NCBI RefSeq assembly: GCF_000002425.4
Contig: NC_037270.1
Location: forward strand, 11,075,509-11,139,508
Source of the DNA: Physcomitrium patens
Lineage: Eukaryota > Streptophyta > Bryopsida > Funariales > Funariaceae
Direction of reading: 5' to 3'
Length of the DNA: 64,000 bases
Position 1 is the stretch's first letter, and the number at the start of each line of letters is the position of its first letter. Of this stretch, positions 58,455 through 64,000 are shown piece by piece. Below the pieces are notes generated by a model. That model did not search any database. It saw only the letters and a program-made list of their open reading frames with translations, and was not told the DNA's origin. The position numbers and the translations under genes were made by a program.

Positions 58455-59688
58455 CAAGAAGATTATACTTTGTTGATAAAAAGTTACATTTCTTTCTTTT
58501 GATGTAAGATAAAAATATTGTCATATTATATGTGGTCTTGCTTGAAAATGTATTGGATGCCTAATTAAAAAAAATAAATAAACATGCAAGAAAAATCCTA
58601 CCATATTTAATAGAATCTTAAATAATCTTAAGTAAACCTTAATAATCTTAATCAAAATTTGACGAATCTAAAATAAATTTGAAAGAATTTATAAAAGAAA
58701 TACAAAGAAGTCCTCTACTAATTTCAAAAAAAAAATAACAAGAAATCTTTAAAATATATAGAAATAAAAATCTTAAAAAAAATAAAAATAAAAATCTTAA
58801 AGAAATAATAAAAATAGAAATTTTATTGTAATCTTATATAAAACCTTAATTGAACCTAAATTAAATCTTAGATTAAATTCTAATTGAAAACCTAATTGAA
58901 TCTTAATCATATCATATATCAAATCCTAGTAAAATCTTAATGAAATTCTAAACCTTAGACAAATCCTAGACAAAATTTAATTAATTTTTAGTCAAGTTTT
59001 AAATCAAAATCTAAGAAAATCCTAATTCTAAAAAAATCCTACACCAAATCTTAAGTCTTAACCAAATTGTAGACAAATCCTAAATAAAATCCTATAGCAA
59101 ATTAGAATATCAACAACTAATAATCAAACTATTGATATCAATTCAAGATTTGTACACTCCTAATATTTTAGTTAGAAACAAGTATAAGAAAGTTGAAATT
59201 GATCGTACTTATCAATTGAGTAATACACAAAATAATCCAATTGGATTTTGGGCGACCTCCTATTCCAACCTAAATGTTAAACTCTCAATACCAATATCTC
59301 TTCTTTGAACTATTGAATTATTCTCAAATTTCATCTAAACCTTGGAAATCAAGTCTAGTATCCATAAAAAAAAAATCACTTCAATCTAATTGAAAAATCA
59401 CTAAAGATCTTGAAAACACTCATTAATCCTCAAACTCCAAGTTCTAAGATCTCAACCTACAAAAATCTTCACATACTTTGATCTAATCATTTGTTTGACC
59501 TCAAAATTTGCACACACATTCATAATTAGCACACCAAAATATTTCTTAAAATTCACTTATATATACATCACAAAAGTGGCGTCCTATCAAATTTGTAAAC
59601 ATATTGTTATTTCTCAAAATCTAAATCAATTGAGAATATTACTAACTTTTGAAAATCTCTCAAAAATTCAATATTATTTCAATTGCAT
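58455..59688 (+). repeat. Repeat Y, copy 2, with captured pol sequence
   Basis: Reverse complement of 39,400-40,615, nearly identical over 1.2 kb. Its first 90 bp or so are the reversed family-2 linker (KERNVTFYQQS region) that flanks copy 1, so flanking host sequence was copied along with Y. Confidence 0.8.
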
Positions 59689-59714
59689 CATATAGAAAAA
59701 TATAAGAATAAATG

Positions 59715-59965
59715 TATGTTTGTGACATTATCCCTCCTTTTAGAGACGAGTTCTATGAAGGGTGGTCATTACATATTGAGAAAATTCAAGATGCAATAAA
59801 TTGTGTTTCACACATACACTCATCTTTGTTTCTTTTGAAGATAGTTCATGGATCCTCTTAGCCATCAATAGTGTCCTATACCAAGGCGAGTAGATTGTCC
59901 TATTATTTGATTGTTATTGAGGCCTTCGTTGCTCATTTCAAAAAAATATATATTTGGAATGCCAT
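59715..59965 (-). mobile_element. Family-2 fragment: LTR end, purine tract, ORF3 end
   Basis: GTTTGTGACATTATCCCTCC is an LTR terminus followed by the purine tract, and the sequence to 59,965 matches 61,085-61,330 (3' half of ORF3) with many changes. Confidence 0.75.
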
Positions 59966-59979
59966 TGTCATGTGGTAAC

Positions 59980-60533
59980 ACAATTATATAGTGAAAAAAT
60001 AAATATGGATGTTATTATAGAAGAGCCTAGCAAAAATATATAATAGAAAAATAAGGATAAAATATAGAAAGGAAATAAAAATATATTTAATTCATAATGT
60101 TTTCTAAAGAAGCTTCTTAAATGCTTCATAGATGTTGCATTGACTTTATATGTGTTTGTAATCAATTGGTAGGTTAGAAAACTTTGTCGACAAATTAATT
60201 AAGTGTTGATAGCTTACAGAATAAGCTATTTATATAATGCACATATTAAAAAAGTATCTTGCAAGTTAAGATATGTATCTTACAAAGTCAATACATTTTG
60301 GAGGTCATATAAGACATCGCCACATAGCTCCTAGTTAAGAATATATTGAGGCAAGAGTGAAGCCTTCTTTACTCTTCTCAATGTCTTTTTAATCTTGTCT
60401 TGTTTTAAGACTTTCTAGCCTTCTTGGTATTGCCAATAGTTATTTTAGTTTAATATTATATCATCTTTGAATGATTTTTTAGTATATTCAAGTGATACAA
60501 GAATATATTGATATTTTAGTTCTTAGAGGTTCA
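59980..60533 (+). mobile_element. Family-2 LTR, plus strand, decayed
   Basis: It shows the family-2 LTR order GCTTCATAGATG, GACATCGCCACATAGCTC, AAGCCTTCTTTACTC, TAGTTTAATAT and TTCATGTC. It ends where the next element's LTR begins at 60,534. Confidence 0.75.
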
Positions 60534-61135
60534 TGTCAAGGACAAGAACTCGATGAAAAAATAATTCAGTCAAGTGAGCCTTCATTCAAAGAGAGGTAAC
60601 AAAATATATATAAACAAGTATATATATTGAAAGAGAAACTGGAAAGGCTATTGCCAAAAGACAAGAAAACTAGAGACCCTTGAAACTAGACTAGAAGCAA
60701 GAAAAGAATTGACAAGAGTGAAGAAGCCTTCACTCTTGTCTCTATATATATTATCTAACTAGGGGCTACGTGGCGACGTTCTATAGGACCTCCAATATGT
60801 GTTGACTTTGTAGGACACATGCCTTGACTTACTAGGCAAGTTTTTCTATGTGTGGGCCACATAGTTAGCTTGATTTTCAAGCTAACAACATGTGTGGCAC
60901 ATGGCCAACTTGTTGACCACGTTTTTAATCCAAAAAGTCAATTAAAGACACCTATGAAGTCAAAGCAGCGTCTACAAAGCTTCTAAGAAGCTTCCATATT
61001 AAATATTATAGAATTAACTTACTTTTATCTACTTTTACTTACTTCTACATATTTATATATATAATTACTGGCTTACATGAATATGTCCGTGACATTATCC
61101 CCCCTTCTAGGGACGAACTCCACAAGGAGTGGTCA

Positions 61136-61558
61136 TCATATGTTGAGGAAATCTATGATGTGACGAATTGCATTCGCCACATACTCTGATCTTTGTTCTC
61201 TTCGAAGATGATTGATAGGGCCTCTCAACCATCGGTAGTGTCCCATACCAGGGCGGAAAGACCATCCAGTTATTTGATCATTGTTGAGGCCTTCGTAACT
61301 TCCTTCGAATAGAATATTTGAAACACCATCAGGAGTTGTTCCTACCTCTAGCAAAATCACCAAACATCGGGAGTCCCTTCCCAAATCGTTATACCAAACG
61401 CGTTGTATCTCACCATCTATTTGAGGAAGAATATGTCGTTCTTGAAGATCTTCATCTCGATTGCGTCGTCTTGAAGGTTGTGACAATCGTAATGTCTTGT
61501 CCGACAGGTCAGCAAATGAAGGCTCTTGAGTTGAATCTGCTCGTTGTTGGTTCTCCAT
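61136..61558 (-). CDS. ORF3, intact 140-residue accessory protein of family-2 chromovirus
   Basis: The only uninterrupted copy of the extra frame between pol and the 3' LTR. Residues 1-25 are polar, 28-43 are strongly charged (SRRRNRDEDLQER), 65-72 hydrophobic (CLVILLEV), and 106-123 form the conserved core GHYRWLRGPINHLRREQR, ending IIDFLNI. The core is shared with family 1 (15180-15533, 32843-33196) and other family-2 copies. No signal peptide, transmembrane helix, zinc motif or known domain is visible. Conservation across two families argues for a retained function, perhaps nucleic-acid or chromatin binding given its basic patches; that is inference. How it is expressed is unclear: pol ends at 61,653, so a separate or spliced mRNA is likely. 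Confidence 0.7.
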   Translation of the reverse strand: MENQQRADSTQEPSFADLSDKTLRLSQPSRRRNRDEDLQERHILPQIDGEIQRVWYNDLGRDSRCLVILLEVGTTPDGVSNILFEGSYEGLNNDQITGWSFRPGMGHYRWLRGPINHLRREQRSEYVANAIRHIIDFLNI

Positions 61559-61652
61559 CTCTTAAGCGCCACTACTACAACGAAGCTACGAACAAGAATT
61601 GAAAGTAGAATGTTATCTTGCCTAGATGTTGTTTTTTTTATAAAGAAGGTTT

Positions 61653-62195
61653 TCATCTTGATTTTGATGGATGTCGTCGATGAAAAGCCTTCACCGCCTT
61701 TGTTGCATTTGCAAGATTCTTTATTGGCTCCCATGTGCGTTCATTAATACCATATCCGTGCGAATAGACAAGATATTCTAATTTATTTCGACGTCGCGTT
61801 GAATCTAAGACTTCTTCTACTTCAAACTCTTCATTATTGTCCACTTCTATAGGAGGAGGTGGAGCTTGTCGTCTTCTTGGTATGTCCATTGTCTTGTATG
61901 GTTCAAGAAGAGACACGTGGAATACTGGATGGATTTTAATTGACTCCGGTAGATGTAAACGATATGCAACTGGATTGATTTGTGCAGAAATAGAAAATGG
62001 TCCCAGCCTTCGATAGTCCAACTTGTCATAAGGACGAGTGGTCTTGATATTGCGACAAAGTAGCCATACCTTATCACCCAAGATAAATGATGGTTTTTCC
62101 TTTCGATAGACATCCGCATTGGCCTTTTGTTGTTCTTGAGCATCTTTTAACTGCGCCTTCATCATTGCATGTAACTTTGATAAATGAATTGCCAA
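61653..62195 (-). pseudogene. Family-2 integrase C-terminal domain and chromodomain
   Basis: Open frame of 180 codons: MKAQLKDAQEQQKANADVYR helix, GDKVWLLCRNIKT, RRLGPFSISAQINPVAYRL (GPY/F module), VFHVSLLEPYK, then the chromodomain from about residue 127 (EFEVEEVLDSTRRRNKLEYL, YGINERTWEPIKNL). The Trp normally following LVxW is Ser here (LVYS), so one aromatic-cage residue is lost. It is separated from the core by stops near 62,200-62,410. Confidence 0.85.
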
Positions 62196-62411
62196 ATCTT
62201 TCCCAAGAGGATTATCAACTTTTGAAAAGTCAAAAGTATCAAGTCATGGATGATAATCATAATTAGCAAAGAAAGGTGTTTGTTTTGTAGAAGAGTGTAC
62301 CGTGTTATTGTAAGCAAACTCTGCCAATGGCAAAAGAGTTGTCCAATCATCTTGTTGGTAATTAATGATACATCTTAAATATTGCTCCAAAACTTGATTA
62401 ACACGCTCCGT

Positions 62412-63143
62412 TTATCCATCAGTTTGGGGATGGAATGCCGAAGATAGTTTTATATCCACTTTAAGAATTTTGAAAAGAGTTCGCCAAAATCTTGATACAA
62501 ATTGAGTTCCCCTATCTGATATAATATCCTTGGATAATCCATGATAGCGATAGATATTGTCAAGAAAGAGCTTAGCTGTTTCTTTACTTGTGATAGATTT
62601 TGTACATGGTACAAAATATGCCATGTTGGTAAAATGATCTACTATCACGAATATAAAGTCATAAGAACCTGAGATTGGAAGATCCGTGATGAAGTCCATA
62701 GAAACAGAAGATCATGGTTGTTCTAGAATGGTTAATGGCTGAAGAAGTCCAAAAGGTCGATGACGAGGAGTATTTGATCTTGAGCAAACTTCACATGATT
62801 GTACAAAATCTTTAACTGCCTTCCACATTTGAGGCCATCAGAAATCCCTAGATATCAGCTCCAAAGTCTTATTATATCCAAAATGTCATGCTGCTGAGAA
62901 GTCGTGACGAGCTTGAAGAACACGTAAACGAGCTTCTCCTTCTAGAACATATAGGTGTCCTTCGAAATAGAGTAGGTTGTTCTTGAATTCAAATTTAGAT
63001 GGATTATGAGATTTAGAAAAATTGTTCTGGATATCATGAACAAAAGGGTCTGAAGTCATACTTAACTGGACTTGCTTAAGGAAAGTTAAATCAACAGTCA
63101 ATGTTGATTTTATTGCTCGAAGATGAAATTGTTCCGGCTTCAA
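62412..63143 (-). pseudogene. Family-2 integrase core and N-terminus
   Basis: 62699-62412 holds MDFITDLPI (first catalytic Asp), DRGTQFVSRF (second) and FHPQTDG, ending just before the Glu at a stop (CGT-to-TAA-type change near 62,411). 63143-62886 holds the RNase H-integrase linker and YVLEGEARLRVLQARHDFSA, the start of the zinc-binding block. A stop follows near 62,715-62,720. Confidence 0.83.
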
Positions 63144-64000
63144 GAGAACCGTTCTTTATTGCTTAAAAGCTGCATCTCCTTCTTTTGTGCAAAATAAGAA
63201 TGTCTAGACAAAGCATCGGATAAACCTTGTTGTTTTCTTGGCCGATAAGTGATGATGAACTCGAATCTTGATAAAGACATGCTCCAACAAGCTTGGCAAC
63301 GATTTAATACACGTACTGACATAAAATATTCGAGGTTCTTGTGATACGTATACACGATGACTGGACTAGAAGCGCCTTCTAGATAATGATGCCATTCTTG
63401 AAAAGAATCCACAATTGCAAGAAGTTCTTTGTCGTGGATCTCATAATTGATTTTTGCTGCTGAGAATTTTCTTGAATGAAAGGCTACTGGATGAAGTTTG
63501 TCATCTGTTCCCATTTGTGATAAAACCGCACCCAGAGCAAAGTCCGATGCATCTATTTCCATAAAGAATGCTTTGGAAAAATCAACACGATACAAGATTG
63601 GTGTAGAAACAAACGCTGTCTTCAAAGATTCAAAAGCAACTTCTACTTCTTGATTCCATTGGAGTTTGTCTTTACAAGTCAAACGTGTAAGTGGAGCTGC
63701 AACTCGAGAGAAGTCTTTGATGAAGATCTGATAGTAGTTGGCAAATCCCAAAAAACATTGGACATCTCTTACCGTTTTTGGGATCTTCCAGTCTATAATA
63801 GTTTGAACTTTCTTAGGATCCATCATAAGTCCATCATTTGAAATGCTGTAACCTAAGAAATCAACTTGAGTAGTGCAGAATACACACTTTTCTATCTTGG
63901 CATAGAGTCCTGCATCTCTTAATTTTTGTAACACACGACGAACATGAAGTTCATATTTTTTTGGATTCTTAGAATAGATCAAGATGTCGTCTAGATAACA
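63140..64000 (-). pseudogene. Family-2 reverse transcriptase end and RNase H, partial at window edge
   Basis: The frame is open from the window edge (CYLDDILIYSKN at about 63,965-64,000, RT active site intact) through FANYYQIFIKDFSRVAAPL, DASDFALGAVLSQMGTDDKL, HDKELLAIVDSFQEW and ITYRPRKQQGLSDALSRHSY. Near 63,185-63,190 a one-base loss shifts the frame, so it ends at 63140 while the linker continues in another frame. Confidence 0.87.

Larger units (their letters stand above)
60534..64000 (-). mobile_element. Family-2 chromovirus, minus strand, 3' half, best preserved, cut by window end
   Basis: 3' LTR 60534-61094 (561 bp), TGTCACGG to CTTGACA on the minus strand, with TATATATA near 60,741 and ACGTGGC (ABRE-like) near 60,768. 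Upstream on the minus strand come the purine tract AGAAGGGGGGATAA, intact ORF3, integrase with chromodomain, RNase H and RT to the edge. Gag and protease lie outside the window. Confidence 0.93.

Overview
The window looks like heterochromatic, AT-rich nuclear DNA of a land plant. Evidence: Ty3/Gypsy chromoviruses (integrase followed by a chromodomain) nested in one another, a promoter with site II, telo-box and TATA elements upstream of C/D-box snoRNA candidates, and a small gene whose exons join across a canonical GT-AG intron. A bryophyte such as a moss is my guess from the very low GC and the retroelement types; the species cannot be fixed from sequence alone. I found no tRNA, rRNA, CRISPR or bacterial feature.

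Layout. 1-1.9 kb: AT microsatellite and a GC-richer island with a probable two-exon gene for a 72-residue protein. 1.9-3.9 kb: AT-rich DNA with a 50-bp tandem repeat. 3.9-16.3 kb: a nest of retroelements. A family-2 chromovirus fragment is split by a 2.67-kb near-perfect palindrome and then by a family-1 chromovirus (LTRs at 7530 and 15581). That element is itself interrupted by the 3' part of a third Gypsy type, which holds the longest intact reading frame here. 17.4-18.8 kb: low-copy DNA with a degraded Ala/Lys-rich pseudogene. 18,836-20,907 and 24,429-26,500: two 2,072-bp, almost identical inverted arms, each with the promoter and two good plus one weaker C/D snoRNA candidate; the 3.5-kb spacer shows no gene. 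27.1-27.9 kb: a Tc1/mariner transposase fossil.

27.9-64 kb: almost wholly chromovirus. A decayed plus-strand family-2 element (27.9-41.8 kb) is cut by a non-autonomous element (X), which is in turn cut by a family-1 copy on the minus strand (32,301-38,372, TSD TAAAT), and by a third repeat (Y). Minus-strand family-2 copies follow at 41,861-49,953, 50,981-57,362 (TSD GCACA) and 60,534 to the window end, with further fragments between them.

How the parts relate. In the chromoviruses gag (with a CCHC knuckle), protease, reverse transcriptase, RNase H, integrase and chromodomain would together make and insert DNA copies. All copies here carry stops, frameshifts or deletions, mostly of C-to-T / G-to-A type. 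Both families carry an extra reading frame (ORF3, 117 or 140 residues) between pol and the 3' LTR, intact only at 61,136-61,558. Family-1 LTRs are packed with heat-shock-element motifs just upstream of their TATA box. The most notable items are ORF3, the heat-shock-element LTRs, the snoRNA inverted repeat and the palindrome/monomer element family.
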